A stretch of 64,000 nt of DNA from Stutzerimonas kunmingensis (GCF_002929225.1 NZ_PISM01000022.1:124001-188000), one strand, 5' to 3'; positions 38,785 through 47,911 are shown, counted from the first letter of the stretch. The notes: a model not told the origin generated them from the letters alone. Translations and numbers: made by a program.

Positions 38785-40235
38785 AGCAGCCCCCTGATAA
38801 CCGCCAGCACTTGCGCGCTCTCTGCATCCAGTGCCGCAATCTCGCCCAGGATTTCCTGAGGACTGCGGAAGGCTGCGTCTTGAGCGCCATTGGGATTTTT
38901 CACCGACAGGTCGTAGCTCGCCTGATCAATGTCGGTCGCATTGACACTCCAGCTCTTCGGCGAATCGGCAAAGGTCTTTTGCAGCTCTATAAACTCAGCC
39001 AGGTCAGTGTCCGCCAGCGGGTTGGTCTTGCCCATATTGCGGCCGGGGTCGAGCTGGTAGTACCAGACCTTGCGCGTCGGCGCGCCCTTGGTAAAGAACA
39101 GCACCACGGTCTTGACGCCTGCGCCCTGGAAGGTGCCGCTCGGGCAGTCGAGCACGGTATGCAGGTTGCAGCTTTCCAGCAGCAGTTTGCGCAAGCTAAC
39201 CGAAGCGTTGTCGCTGTTGCTGAGGAAGGTGTTCTTGATGACCACCGCGCCGTGGCCGCCGGCCCTGAGGATTTTGATGAAGTGCTGGAGAAACAGGAAT
39301 GCGGTTTCGCCGGTCTTGATCGGGAAGTTCTGCTGGACTTCCTTGCGTTCCTTGCCGCCGAACGGCGGGTTGGCCAGCACGATGTCGAAACGGTCCTTGT
39401 CCTGAATGTCGCTGAGGTTTTCCGTCAAGGTATTGGTGTGGATGATGTTCGGCGCTTCGATGCCATGCAGGATCATGTTCATGATGGCGATGACGTAGGC
39501 GAGGCTCTTTTTCTCCTTGCCGTAGAAGGTGTGCTTTTGCAGGGTTTCCTGCTGGCGGGTGGTCAGGTTCGGCTGGCTGCTGAGGTAATCGAAGGCTTCG
39601 CAGAGAAAGCCTGCCGATCCGACCGCGCCGTCGTAAATGCGTTGGCCGATTTGCGGATTGACCACCTTGATCATGGCGCGGATCAGCGGGCGCGGGGTGT
39701 AGTACTCGCCGCCGTTGCGCCCGGCGTTGCCCATGTTTCTGATCTTGACTTCATAGAGGTGCGAGAGCTCGTGTTTCTCGGTCTGCGAGCCAAAGCGCAG
39801 GCCATCGACGATCTCCAGCACTTCGCGCAGGTTGTAACCGCTTTGAATGCGGTTTTTCAGCTCGCCGAATATCTCGCCGATCTTGTACTGGATGGTGTCC
39901 GGACCTTCGGCCTTCTGCTTGAAGCCATGCAGGTAGGGAAACAGCTTGGTATTAACGAAATCCTTGAGGTCATCACCGGTCAGTGCGCTGTTGTGGTCGA
40001 TCTGGCCATTCGCGGTCTTGGGCGCCGCCCAGCGCTCCCAACGGTATTCCGGGTCGAGTATGTACAGGTAATACTTGCCCTCAAGCTGTGCCTCCACGGC
40101 TTTTTCCTGCTCCAGCGCGTCGAGGTACTTGAGAAAAAGCAGCCAGGAGGTTTGCTCGGTGTAGTCGAGCTCGCTGGTACAGCCGGCATCCTTGTGCAGG
40201 ATGTCGTCGATGTTCTTGAAGGCCTGTTCAAACAT
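38781..40235 (-). CDS. hsdM: Type I restriction enzyme adenine methyltransferase HsdM
   Basis: A 484-residue N6-adenine DNA methyltransferase. The HsdM N-terminal helical domain is at about 5-130 (NIDDILHKDAG, TEQTSWLLFLKYLDALE), motif I at about 200 (YDGAVGSAGFLCEAF) and the catalytic motif IV NPPFGG near 290. With HsdS it methylates the host sites. First gene of the locus, it begins 64 bases after a bidirectional terminator that separates it from tRNA-Phe. Confidence 0.94.
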   Translation of the reverse strand: MFEQAFKNIDDILHKDAGCTSELDYTEQTSWLLFLKYLDALEQEKAVEAQLEGKYYLYILDPEYRWERWAAPKTANGQIDHNSALTGDDLKDFVNTKLFPYLHGFKQKAEGPDTIQYKIGEIFGELKNRIQSGYNLREVLEIVDGLRFGSQTEKHELSHLYEVKIRNMGNAGRNGGEYYTPRPLIRAMIKVVNPQIGQRIYDGAVGSAGFLCEAFDYLSSQPNLTTRQQETLQKHTFYGKEKKSLAYVIAIMNMILHGIEAPNIIHTNTLTENLSDIQDKDRFDIVLANPPFGGKERKEVQQNFPIKTGETAFLFLQHFIKILRAGGHGAVVIKNTFLSNSDNASVSLRKLLLESCNLHTVLDCPSGTFQGAGVKTVVLFFTKGAPTRKVWYYQLDPGRNMGKTNPLADTDLAEFIELQKTFADSPKSWSVNATDIDQASYDLSVKNPNGAQDAAFRSPQEILGEIAALDAESAQVLAVIRGLL

Positions 40236-40303
40236 GGCGGGCAGCTATTCCGTGAAGTGCCGGCTGGATCATAGCGGGCCGCTGGCACAAATCGCAGGCA
40301 ATA

Positions 40304-40340
40304 AAAAACCCCAAGGAGGTTAATTTCGCTTGGGGTTTTT
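40304..40340. terminator. Bidirectional intrinsic terminator after tRNA-Phe
   Basis: A perfect 12-base stem AAAAACCCCAAG (40304-40315) and CTTGGGGTTTTT (40329-40340) with a 13-base loop. The T-runs at both ends make it work on either strand. It ends the tRNA transcript and insulates hsdM. Confidence 0.92.
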
Positions 40341-40349
40341 CGGTATTAG

Positions 40350-40425
40350 TGGTGCCCAGGGACGGAATCGAACCGCCGACACGGGGATTTTCAATCCCCT
40401 GCTCTACCGACTGAGCTACCTGGGC
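40350..40425 (-). tRNA. tRNA-Phe (GAA)
   Basis: A 76-base cloverleaf on the minus strand. The 5' acceptor GCCCAGG pairs with CCTGGGC before a genome-encoded CCA. The D-arm is GCTCAGTCGGTAGAGC, the anticodon stem GGGGA/TCCCC surrounds the loop TTGAAAA with anticodon GAA, and the T-arm contains GTTCGATTC. Confidence 0.97.
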
Positions 40426-40436
40426 AACGGGGCGCT

Positions 40437-40465
40437 ATTAGACGGATTTGGCTTTTGCCTGTCAA
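40437..40465 (-). promoter_or_regulatory. Sigma70 promoter of tRNA-Phe
   Basis: On the minus strand TTGACA (40465-40460), a 17-base spacer and TCTAAT (40442-40437). A GC-rich discriminator (GCGCCCC) precedes the expected start near 40430, the form of stable-RNA promoters under stringent control. Confidence 0.85.
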
Positions 40466-40470
40466 GCGTG

Positions 40471-40495
40471 GTCCGGAAAAATATTTAATCCGGAC
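40471..40495 (-). terminator. Hairpin after yggX
   Basis: GTCCGGA (40471-40477) and TCCGGAC (40489-40495) with an AT-rich 11-base loop, 22 bases after the yggX stop on the minus strand. It is probably the 3' end of the asmA-mutY-yggX transcript, though the T-run is within the loop rather than after the stem. Confidence 0.45.
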
Positions 40496-40517
40496 GGGCG
40501 CTTAGCGCAGCCGACGG

Positions 40518-40790
40518 TCATTCGCTCGGCGGCACGTAGCCTTCGGCCTTGGCGTAATCTTCGCCGGAGAAGAACTTGTCCATCTCGCCCTGAAGGAACT
40601 TGCGGTCTTCGGCGTTCATCATGTTCAGTCGGCGTTCGTTGATCAGCATGGTCTGGTGCTTCTGCCAGTCGTCCCAGGCCTGTTTGGAAATGTTGTTGTA
40701 GATGTCCTCGCCTTTCTGGCCTGGAAATGGCGGGCGCTCGAGGCCGGGGAGTTCTTCGTTGTACTTGCGGCAGTTCACGGTGCGGGTCAT
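40518..40790 (-). CDS. yggX: YggX Fe(II)-trafficking/oxidative-damage protection protein
   Basis: A 90-residue YggX protein, linked to iron handling and protection of iron-sulphur clusters. The family start [23 protein letters not shown], with its single cysteine, and the middle [22 protein letters not shown] are clear. Its ATG overlaps the mutY stop by four bases. This mutY-yggX pairing is conserved in proteobacteria and couples repair of oxidised bases with iron control. Confidence 0.96.
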   Translation of the reverse strand: MTRTVNCRKYNEELPGLERPPFPGQKGEDIYNNISKQAWDDWQKHQTMLINERRLNMMNAEDRKFLQGEMDKFFSGEDYAKAEGYVPPSE

Positions 40791-41854
40791 GAGGTTTCTC
40801 CTGCATTCAATTCAACGGCGGCGCGCTTGAGCAGTGTCTTTACTGGCGCGGCAAGGCCGAGGCGCGGCGGGGTGGCGAGGTTATACCAGAGCCAGTCGGC
40901 CTCGGCCACGGCGTCGGGCGCGGACTTGACCCTGATCAGCCAGGGCTCGATGGCCAGCTGGAAATGGCTGAAGGTGTGGGTCAGCCCCTGCAGCTCGCGG
41001 CGCTCCTCGAGCTGCAGGGCATGCCTCGCGGCCAATGGGTCGAGGGCGGCGAGGTCGTCCAGTTCCGGCAGGCTCCAGAGCCCGCCCCACAGGCCCGTCG
41101 ACGGGCGCCGATAGAGCAGGATGGCACCGTCGCGATTGGCCAGTAGCGGCATCAGTGTGCGTTTCTGCGGCAGCGCCTTGCGTGGCTTGGGCACCGGGAA
41201 GTCGGTTTCGCGCCCGAGCAGATGGGCGCGGCAGCCGTCCTTGAGCGGGCAGAGCAGGCAGCTCGGGCGGCTGCGGGTGCACAGCGTGGCGCCGAGATCC
41301 ATCATCGCCTGGGTGTAATGGTTGACGCGCTGCTGCGGGGTGAAACGTTCGGCCACCTCCCACAGCTGGCGGGCCACCTTCGGCTCGCCGGGATAGCCGT
41401 CCTGCGCAACGTAGCGGGCCAGCACGCGCTTGACGTTGCCGTCGAGGATCGGCGCGCGCAGGCCCAGGCTGATGCTGGCGATGGCGCCGGCCGTGGAGCG
41501 GCCAATGCCCGGTAATTCGGCGAGCTGGTCGACATCCGCCGGAAACACGCCGCCGTATTCGGCCACGATGAGTTTCGCGGTCTTGTGCAGATTGCGTGCG
41601 CGACTGTAGTAGCCGAGCCCGGTCCACAGGTGCAGCACCTCGTCTTCCTCGGCGGCGGCGAGCGCCTCGACGCTGGGCAGCGCCTCCATGAAGCGGTCGA
41701 AGTAACCGAGCACGGTGCTGACCTGGGTCTGCTGCAGCATGATCTCCGACACCCACACCCGGTACGGCGTGATGTTCTGCTGCCAGGGCAGATCCTTGCG
41801 GCCGTGGCGGTCGAACCAGTCGAGGACCGCCGCGCCGAACTGCTCGGGGCTCAT
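40787..41854 (-). CDS. mutY: A/G-specific adenine glycosylase MutY
   Basis: A 355-residue glycosylase that removes adenine opposite 8-oxoguanine. The helix-hairpin-helix ([15 protein letters not shown]) with the catalytic Asp downstream ([11 protein letters not shown]), the four iron-sulphur cysteines in the [17 protein letters not shown] segment and a C-terminal NUDIX-like domain (about 230-350) are present. The ATG at 41854 ([19 protein letters not shown]) overlaps the AsmA stop by four bases. Confidence 0.96.
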   Translation of the reverse strand: MSPEQFGAAVLDWFDRHGRKDLPWQQNITPYRVWVSEIMLQQTQVSTVLGYFDRFMEALPSVEALAAAEEDEVLHLWTGLGYYSRARNLHKTAKLIVAEYGGVFPADVDQLAELPGIGRSTAGAIASISLGLRAPILDGNVKRVLARYVAQDGYPGEPKVARQLWEVAERFTPQQRVNHYTQAMMDLGATLCTRSRPSCLLCPLKDGCRAHLLGRETDFPVPKPRKALPQKRTLMPLLANRDGAILLYRRPSTGLWGGLWSLPELDDLAALDPLAARHALQLEERRELQGLTHTFSHFQLAIEPWLIRVKSAPDAVAEADWLWYNLATPPRLGLAAPVKTLLKRAAVELNAGETS

Positions 41855-44076
41855 CGGTTGAACAGGCCTTTGAGCGCGTCCTTGAGCTCGGGGCTGACCT
41901 TGTCGCCGAGCTTCTCTTCGATCTTTTCGTTGAGCTTCTCGCCGGCCAGCCGCGCTGCGACCTTGCCCAGGGCGTCGTTGTCGAAGCGGCAGGCCTTGGC
42001 GCCCAGCTCCAGCGGGCCGCGGCAGCGCAGCGGCCATTCGATGCCGACGTAGCGCTCGTTGACCTGGCAGGCCGGGTCCGGCATGGCGCCCTTGTCGCCT
42101 TCGATGACGATGCCGACGCGGTAGTCCATGCCCAGCACGCGCAGATCGACGTCGCCGTTGCCGTTGACGGTGAGCCCAGGAATGCTGGCCTTGAGGTCGG
42201 GGTTGCTGGCCACGCCGTTGCGCAGCGTCAGGTTGCCCTTGAGTTCGCGGAACGGCGTGTCCTTGCTGCGTGGTTCGCTGGTGAGCGGCTTGCGATTGAG
42301 CGTGGCGATGGCACGGCACAGCTGCTGCTCGAGGTTGGCATCGACCAGCACGCCGTTGTCGATGATGAAGCCGACCTTGCCGTTGAGGTTGTCGATCCAG
42401 GCCTTCTCGCTGTTGCCCTGGGTGCGCAGGTCGGCATCCAGGTTGAGCAGCCCCTTGACCACCACGTCCTCGCCCTGGCTTTCCAGCAGGCGCTCGACCG
42501 GCACGCCATTGAAGCGGTTCTGCACGGTCAGCAATGGCAGTGCCGGGCGTACGTCGAGGCTGGCCGAGCCGTCCAGGCGGCCGCCATACAGCCCGCCGCG
42601 CACTTCCTGCAGGGTCAGCAGGCCGTTGCGGGTGCGTGCCTTGAGGTTGAAACCGTCCAGCGGGATTTTCATTGCGGTCAGGCTGCCGATGGCCAGGTTG
42701 ACCTCGGTGTCGAGCTTGCGCAGCTGATCCAGCGGCAACACCGAAGCTTCGCTCCAGGCCTGCTGGGTCGGCGCGTTGGGCAGTGGCGTGGTGCCGCTGC
42801 CGACCGCGCTGGCCTGGGTGCTCTTGACCTCGCTCTTGCGCGCCGCCTCGGCCGGTTGCTCCTTGCTCGGTGGCGGCAGGTAGCGGTCGAGATTGAAGCG
42901 GTCGCCTTTGAGGTCGACGCGCAGTGCCTGGCGGGCGAAGTCGCTGATCGCGAGGCGGCCGGTGAAGGTGCTGTCGTCGAGCTTCAGGGTCAGCTCTTCC
43001 AACGCCAGGCTGTTCGGCGTACCGCTCAGGCGACTGACCAGTTCGGCCTTGCTCAGTGCGGCAGCGTCAGCCATGGCCGGCAGTTGCTGGCCGGTGCCCT
43101 GAAGGAATTCGCGCAGGTTGAACTGCGCCACGGTCAGCGCACCGCTGATCTTCGGTTCCTTGTCCAGATCACGCGCCTTCAGTTCGCCCAGCCCGCGGAG
43201 CTGGTTGGCGGTGAACTTGAGGCTGTTCCATTCGGCGATCTGCGCAGCGAGATCGACCAGCAGCTGGCCCTGGGCGCTGAAGGTCAGTGTCTGCCCTTGC
43301 AGCGGCTCGCCGGAAGCCTCGCCGGACAGGCGCATGTCTTCGAACTGGTAGCGCTTGAGCTGGTTGTCGAAACGCAGCGCGCCCTGCAGTTCTGTGCGCG
43401 CGCGCATCACCGGCTTGTTGCTGCCGAAGAAGGCGTTGAGCTTGAGCGGGATCGGGCTGCCTTCGCGGATCGCGCCGGTCGTGAGCTCGATGCTTTCGGC
43501 GCTGTACTGCTGGCCGGTCTTGGCGTCGCTGTAGGTTACGCGGGCATCGCTGACGGTCAGGCTGTCGATATCCAGCGTCAGCGGCTTGTTGCGCGAAGCT
43601 GGCGCTTCGTCGGCCTGTTCTGGGCCTGGCTCGCTGGCCTTCGGGGTTTGCGCGGACTGCTCTGGCTGTTTGGCCGGCTGGCCAACGCCCTCCCAGTTGC
43701 CGCGGCCCTGTTCGTCACGGCTCAGGGTCAGGTTGAGGCCGTTGACGGTGATGTCGCTCATCTGCACTTCGCGGCTCAGCAGCGGCATTACCCGCACCGA
43801 CAGGCCGAGCATGCGCAGGTCGGCGAACGGCTGCTCGGGTGTCTGTGCGCTGGCCAGGGTGGTCTCGTGCAGCTCCAGGCCGAGCCAGGGGAACAGGCTC
43901 CAGCCGATGTCGCCTTTGATGTCCAGTTCAAGGCCGGCCTTGCTGCGTGCCAGGTCGCGGATCTCGTCCTTGTAGTCGTTGGGATCGAATAGGTGGGTCA
44001 GGGCGAAGCCCGCCGCCACGACGATCAGCAACAGCCCGAGAAAGACCAGACCCAGGATTTTGCCGAGCGATTTCAT
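41851..44076 (-). CDS. AsmA-family inner-membrane-anchored protein
   Basis: A 741-residue AsmA protein: one N-terminal membrane segment (residues 7-28), a long periplasmic part with the N-terminal chorein-like AsmA region (LFDPNDYKDEIRDLARSKAGLELDIKGDIGWSLFPWLGLEL) and the C-terminal AsmA_2 region. A proline/alanine/glutamate-rich linker lies at about 137-170. AsmA proteins are thought to help move phospholipids between membranes. It is first in the transcript with mutY and yggX. Confidence 0.9.
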   Translation of the reverse strand: MKSLGKILGLVFLGLLLIVVAAGFALTHLFDPNDYKDEIRDLARSKAGLELDIKGDIGWSLFPWLGLELHETTLASAQTPEQPFADLRMLGLSVRVMPLLSREVQMSDITVNGLNLTLSRDEQGRGNWEGVGQPAKQPEQSAQTPKASEPGPEQADEAPASRNKPLTLDIDSLTVSDARVTYSDAKTGQQYSAESIELTTGAIREGSPIPLKLNAFFGSNKPVMRARTELQGALRFDNQLKRYQFEDMRLSGEASGEPLQGQTLTFSAQGQLLVDLAAQIAEWNSLKFTANQLRGLGELKARDLDKEPKISGALTVAQFNLREFLQGTGQQLPAMADAAALSKAELVSRLSGTPNSLALEELTLKLDDSTFTGRLAISDFARQALRVDLKGDRFNLDRYLPPPSKEQPAEAARKSEVKSTQASAVGSGTTPLPNAPTQQAWSEASVLPLDQLRKLDTEVNLAIGSLTAMKIPLDGFNLKARTRNGLLTLQEVRGGLYGGRLDGSASLDVRPALPLLTVQNRFNGVPVERLLESQGEDVVVKGLLNLDADLRTQGNSEKAWIDNLNGKVGFIIDNGVLVDANLEQQLCRAIATLNRKPLTSEPRSKDTPFRELKGNLTLRNGVASNPDLKASIPGLTVNGNGDVDLRVLGMDYRVGIVIEGDKGAMPDPACQVNERYVGIEWPLRCRGPLELGAKACRFDNDALGKVAARLAGEKLNEKIEEKLGDKVSPELKDALKGLFNR

Positions 44077-44261
44077 GGACGAGTCCTTGTAGATGAACGA
44101 TCTGAAAAGTGCCGAGTATAGCCCCGTGCCTGCACTTGTCGGGAACGCGGTCGGCGTTGGAGTGCCGTTGCGGGTGCGGGTTCCACAGATGGCCGCGGCG
44201 GGGCGGCAAGCGCGCCCCGTCGGCGGATCAGGCAGGGCGCAGCGGATATCGCGTGGGCGAC

Positions 44262-44660
44262 TTAGAGCGAATCCAGCGGCAGATGCGTTCGCGCGGCCAG
44301 GGCGCTGGCTTCCAGATGACCGGCGGGTGCGGCAAGGCGCAACGGCTTGCCGGCTTCACTGGCCAGCCGTTGGGTTTCTTCCAGCAGCCGGCGGCCGACG
44401 CCGCGTTTGCGGGTGACCTTGCGTACGCACAGGTGTGACAGGCGCCAGGCTTCGTCGCCGCGCCGCAGCAGGGCGGCGCCGAGCAGACGGTCATTGAAGC
44501 GGCCTGCGATCAGGCTGCCATCGGCCAGCGCCGCCTCGATCAGCGCTTCGGCGCTGGCATAGGGCGTCAGCAGCCATTCGGGGGCGTCGGCGTAGATTTT
44601 CGCCAGATCGGTTAAATCCTGCGGGCTGGGCTGGGTGACGGATTCGACGTAGACGGGCAT
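44262..44660 (-). CDS. GNAT protein, PanM/PanZ-like
   Basis: A 132-residue GNAT-fold protein. The acetyl-CoA loop is VTRKRGVGRRLLEE, and the stretch GRFNDRLLGAALLRRGDEAWRLSHLCVRKVTRKRG lines up with PanM (PanZ), which triggers cleavage of aspartate decarboxylase PanD when acetyl-CoA is bound. It could instead be an ordinary small N-acetyltransferase. The N-terminal ATG at 44660 is the family-like start. It stands alone, 90 bases downstream of the nitrate transporter genes. Confidence 0.7.
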   Translation of the reverse strand: MPVYVESVTQPSPQDLTDLAKIYADAPEWLLTPYASAEALIEAALADGSLIAGRFNDRLLGAALLRRGDEAWRLSHLCVRKVTRKRGVGRRLLEETQRLASEAGKPLRLAAPAGHLEASALAARTHLPLDSL

Positions 44661-44701
44661 GGCGACCTTGCGACGGCTGAGCAGAAGTGCCGGCAAGGAT
44701 A

Positions 44702-44742
44702 CGCCGAACCGCCGCCAGCGCACGAGACGGCGGCGGTTGGCG
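44702..44742 (-). terminator. Strong hairpin after the nitrate transporter operon
   Basis: AACCGCCGCC (44707-44716) pairs with GGCGGCGGTT (44729-44738), extended by CGCC/GGCG outside a single bulge. It starts 7 bases past the nrtD stop. There is no T-tract, so termination may need Rho, or the stem may protect the 3' end. Confidence 0.55.
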
Positions 44743-44749
44743 CGTTCGC

Positions 44750-45532
44750 TCAGTGCAGGCGATGGCGCTCGTGAAGGAAGCTCAGCACCGCACGGCGATA
44801 GTGGTTGTACTCCGGGTCGTCGGCCAGGGCGATGCGGTCGCGCGGGCGCGGCAGTTTCACCTCGAGGATTTCGCCGATGGTCGCCGAGGGGCCGTTGGTC
44901 ATCATCACGATGCGGTCGGAGAGCAGCACGGCCTCGTCGACGTCGTGGGTGATCATCATCATGGTGTTGCCCAGGTCCTTCTGGATCTTCATCACCTCGT
45001 CCTGCAGGTGCGCGCGGGTCAGTGCATCCAGCGCGCCGAAGGGCTCGTCGAGCAGCAGCACCTTGGGCTTCATCGCCAGCGCGCGGGCGATGCCGACGCG
45101 CTGCTTCATGCCGCCGGAGATTTCCTGCGGATACTTGTTCAGTGCGTGGCCCATGTTCACCAGCGCCAGGTTGTGCTCGATCCAGTCGCGCCGTTCGCGC
45201 TTGTTCATGCTGCGCTTGAACAGCTTGTTCACTGCCACTTCGACGTTCTCGTAGACGGTCAGCCAGGGCAGCAGCGAGTGGTTCTGGAACACCATGCTGC
45301 GGTCCGGGCCGGGGCCGCGGACCTCCTTGCCGTCGAGGATCACGCCGCCGAGGCTGGGGTCGAGCAGCCCGGCGACGATGTTCAGCACCGTCGACTTGCC
45401 GCAGCCGGAGTGGCCGATGATGGAGATGAACTCGCCCTTGGCGATGTTCAGGTTGATGTCCTTGAGCACCTGCGAGGCGAGGTTGCCGCGCACGAAACTC
45501 TTGTCCAGGTGTTCGATGGAGAGATAGCTCAT
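44750..45532 (-). CDS. nrtD: Nitrate ABC transporter ATP-binding protein
   Basis: A 260-residue ATPase of the nitrate/sulfonate/taurine class. Walker A GHSGCGKST, Q-loop in SMVFQNHSLLPWLTV, signature ISGGMKQRVGIARAL, Walker B VLLLDEPFGALD and the switch His in MITHDVDEA are intact. The start at 45532 is eleven bases after nrtB. Together with NrtA and NrtB it imports nitrate or nitrite for assimilation. Confidence 0.92.
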   Translation of the reverse strand: MSYLSIEHLDKSFVRGNLASQVLKDINLNIAKGEFISIIGHSGCGKSTVLNIVAGLLDPSLGGVILDGKEVRGPGPDRSMVFQNHSLLPWLTVYENVEVAVNKLFKRSMNKRERRDWIEHNLALVNMGHALNKYPQEISGGMKQRVGIARALAMKPKVLLLDEPFGALDALTRAHLQDEVMKIQKDLGNTMMMITHDVDEAVLLSDRIVMMTNGPSATIGEILEVKLPRPRDRIALADDPEYNHYRRAVLSFLHERHRLH

Positions 45533-45543
45533 GGCGTTGCTCC

Positions 45544-46413
45544 TCAGTTGGCCGGAATGCCGCGGGTGATGCGCTGGCCGACGAAGGCCACCAGGCGATC
45601 GAGCACGAAGCCGACCACGCCGATGTAGACGAGCGCGAGGATGATGTCGCTGATGCGCGAGGCGTTCCACGCATCCCAGATGAAGAAGCCGATGCCGACG
45701 CCGCCGATGAGCATTTCCGCGGCGATGATCGCCAGCCATGACAGGCCGACGCCGATGCGCAGGCCGGTGAAGATGTAGGGCGCAGCGGCCGGCAGCATGA
45801 TGGTCTTGAAGTACTCGAAACCGTTGAGCTGCAGCACCTGGGCGACGTTGCGGTAGTCCTGCGGGATGTTGCGGATGCCCACCGCGGTATTGATGATGAT
45901 CGGCCAGATCGCGGTGATGAAGATGACGAACAGCGCCGAGGGATGGCTGTCCTGGAAGCCCGCCAGCGATAGCGGCAGCCAGGCCAGTGGCGGCACGGTG
46001 CGCAGCACCTGGAAGATCGGATCGAGGCCGCGCATGGCCCAGTCCGACTGGCCGATCAGCACGCCGAGGCCGACCCCGGCGACCACCGCCAGCATATAAC
46101 CCACCGCAACCCGCTGCAGGCTTGCCAGCAGCTGCCAGGCCAGGCCCACGTCATTGCCGCCGTTGTCGTAGAACGGATCGATGATCAGCTCCCAGGTTTC
46201 CGTAATCACCTGCGACGGCGGCGGCAGCGCGGCGTCTGCGCCGGAGCAGAGCATCTCCCAGACCACGCCGAGCAGCAGCAGGATCACCAGCGGCGGTACC
46301 AGCTGTTGCGCTGCGTAGCGGCCGCTACGCCGAGCCAGTGTGGCGAGCCGGGAAGGGCGGGCGATGGTCACCGGCTCTGCGCTGGCGGGCTGCAGTTTGA
46401 CATTGGCATTCAT
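45544..46413 (-). CDS. nrtB: Nitrate ABC transporter permease
   Basis: A 289-residue permease with about six hydrophobic segments (from residue 38 on) and the EAA-type motif NVAQVLQLNGFEYFKTIMLPAAAPYIFTG. The segment RTVPPLAWLPLSLAGF is typical of the NrtB/CynB/SsuC class. The start at 46413 (MNANVKLQ) has a clear AGGAAAAG ribosome site. Confidence 0.92.
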   Translation of the reverse strand: MNANVKLQPASAEPVTIARPSRLATLARRSGRYAAQQLVPPLVILLLLGVVWEMLCSGADAALPPPSQVITETWELIIDPFYDNGGNDVGLAWQLLASLQRVAVGYMLAVVAGVGLGVLIGQSDWAMRGLDPIFQVLRTVPPLAWLPLSLAGFQDSHPSALFVIFITAIWPIIINTAVGIRNIPQDYRNVAQVLQLNGFEYFKTIMLPAAAPYIFTGLRIGVGLSWLAIIAAEMLIGGVGIGFFIWDAWNASRISDIILALVYIGVVGFVLDRLVAFVGQRITRGIPAN

Positions 46414-46439
46414 GGGCTTTTCCTCGCGGGTTGCGGTTG

Positions 46440-47771
46440 TCAGGCCATGGCCTTGATGGTCAGGCTGTCCAGATAGGCTTGCGGGTTTTCCGGATCGAAT
46501 ACCTTGCCGTCGAAGAACTTCTCGACCCCACGAGAAGTGGAGGCCGGGATCAGCTCGGCGGGCAGGTTCAGTTCGCCGGCGGCGGCGCGCCAGATGTCTT
46601 CGCGGTTGACCTTGGCGATCAGCGCCTGGCTGTCGAAGTCGGTTGGCAGGTAGCCCCAGCGCTTGTTCTCGGTGAGGAACCAGAGGTCGTGGCTCTGGAA
46701 GGGGTAGGAGGCGTGGTCGTCCCAGTAGCGCATCTGCTCGGGATGGTTCTCGATGACCTTGCCGGTGCCGTAGGCGAAATTGCCCTTCATGCGGTCGACG
46801 ATGTCCTTGTAGGGCGCGCCGATCCACTTGCGCTGCGAGCAGATCTTCGCCACTTCCTCCTTGTTCTCGGCCTTCTCGCAGAACTGCTGGGCTTCCATGA
46901 TCGCCATGGTCAGCGCCTTGGCCGCGTTGGGGTTGGTCGCCACGTAGTCGCTGCGCAGGGCGAAGGCCTTTTCCGGGTGGTTGTGCCACAGCTCGCCGGT
47001 GGTGTTGGCGGTGTAGCCGATCTTCTGGTTGATCAGCTGGGCGTTCCACGGCTCGCAGACGCAGAAGGTGTCCATGCTGCCAACCTTCATGTTGGCGACC
47101 ATCTGCGCTGGCGGCACGACGATGGTGTTGATGTCGGCGTTCGGGTCGATGCCGCCTGCGGCCAGCCAATAGCGCATCCACAGGTCATGGGTGCCACCAG
47201 GGAAGGTCATCGCTGCGCTGACTTTCTTGCCGCTGGCCTTCTTCGCTTCCAGTGCGGCTTTGAACGGTGTGCTGTCGAGGCCGATCTTCAGGTCGCGATA
47301 TTCCTCGCCCACCGAGATGCACTGCCCGGACAGGTTCAGCCGCGCCAGGATCGACATGGCCACCGGCTGGTTGTTCGGCGTGACGGTGCCGGCGCTGATC
47401 AGGTAGGGCATGGGCGTGAGAATGTGCGCGCCGTCGATGCCGTTCTTCGCCGAGCCGAGCACCAGGTTGTCGCGGGTGGTGCCCCAGGACGACTGCTTGA
47501 GCACCTCGACTTCGGTCATCCCGTACTTGGCGAAAAAGCCCTTCTCGGCGGCGACGAACAGCGGCGCGGCGTCGGTCAGGGCAATAAAGCCGAGCTTGGC
47601 CTTGCTTGTCTCCACATCCCCGCCCGCCGCCCAGGCGGCCGAACGCATGCCCAGGGACATGCCGCCGAACAAGGCAACGCCGCTGGCGGCAATGATCGAA
47701 TGCTTGAGAAAGCTGCGGCGCGAGGCCAGCGTGACGCTGCTGGGCTGGTCGTTGTTCGGCTTGTCGGTCAT
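46440..47771 (-). CDS. nrtA: Nitrate-binding protein NrtA with Tat-type signal
   Basis: A 443-residue CmpA/NrtA-type binding protein. The N-terminus has a twin-arginine motif (ASRRSFLKHS) and a hydrophobic stretch to about residue 49 (AAWA), so export through the Tat system is likely. The binding core shows LGFIALTDAAPLFVAAEKGFF and QPVAMSILARLNLSGQ. The ATG at 47771 has AAAGGA a short way upstream, just after an intrinsic terminator in the leader. The adjoining NIT-ANTAR regulator supports nitrate rather than cyanate or bicarbonate as ligand. Confidence 0.9.
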   Translation of the reverse strand: MTDKPNNDQPSSVTLASRRSFLKHSIIAASGVALFGGMSLGMRSAAWAAGGDVETSKAKLGFIALTDAAPLFVAAEKGFFAKYGMTEVEVLKQSSWGTTRDNLVLGSAKNGIDGAHILTPMPYLISAGTVTPNNQPVAMSILARLNLSGQCISVGEEYRDLKIGLDSTPFKAALEAKKASGKKVSAAMTFPGGTHDLWMRYWLAAGGIDPNADINTIVVPPAQMVANMKVGSMDTFCVCEPWNAQLINQKIGYTANTTGELWHNHPEKAFALRSDYVATNPNAAKALTMAIMEAQQFCEKAENKEEVAKICSQRKWIGAPYKDIVDRMKGNFAYGTGKVIENHPEQMRYWDDHASYPFQSHDLWFLTENKRWGYLPTDFDSQALIAKVNREDIWRAAAGELNLPAELIPASTSRGVEKFFDGKVFDPENPQAYLDSLTIKAMA

Positions 47772-47792
47772 GGTCGGGTTTTCCTTTGGGCG

Positions 47793-47837
47793 AAAAAAAA
47801 CGGCGCCACACCGCCCGGCTTGAGCCGGAGAGCGTGG
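47793..47837 (-). terminator. Leader terminator (attenuator) before nrtA
   Basis: On the minus strand a hairpin pairs CCACGC (47837-47832) with GTGTGG (47811-47806), with an inner CCGGC/GCCGG stem. Eight T residues follow (47800-47793) after five GC-rich bases. It ends only 21 bases before the nrtA ATG, so it must be bypassed for expression: a classic antitermination target. Confidence 0.82.
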
Positions 47838-47885
47838 ACACCGTTGTCCTGATGAGGAGTTGTGAAAGCCGAAAGATCCGGCCTT
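47836..47885 (-). promoter_or_regulatory. Putative NasR (ANTAR) recognition hairpins in the nrtA leader
   Basis: The first hairpin, 47885-47865, has a seven-base stem (AAGGCCG with CGGCTTT, one G-U). The second, 47849-47836, is GGAC-AACGGT-GTCC, whose six-base loop has A at position 1 and G at position 4, the known ANTAR loop rule. The 3' arm of the second overlaps the 5' side of the terminator by a few bases, so the two should exclude each other. The first loop does not follow the rule. Confidence 0.55.
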
Positions 47886-47895
47886 GCCTGAGCTT

Positions 47896-47911
47896 TGCGA
47901 AAGCTGTGCCA
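47896..47911 (-). promoter_or_regulatory. Sigma54 promoter of the nrtABD operon
   Basis: On the minus strand TGGCACAGCTTTCGCA: the -24 element TGGCAC is perfect and the -12 element is TCGCA, with GG and GC exactly ten bases apart. Transcription would begin near 47885, giving a leader of about 115 bases. This fits nitrogen control by NtrC and RpoN. The rest of the 358-base gap (47912-48129) shows no gene and no enhancer I can call. Confidence 0.78.
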
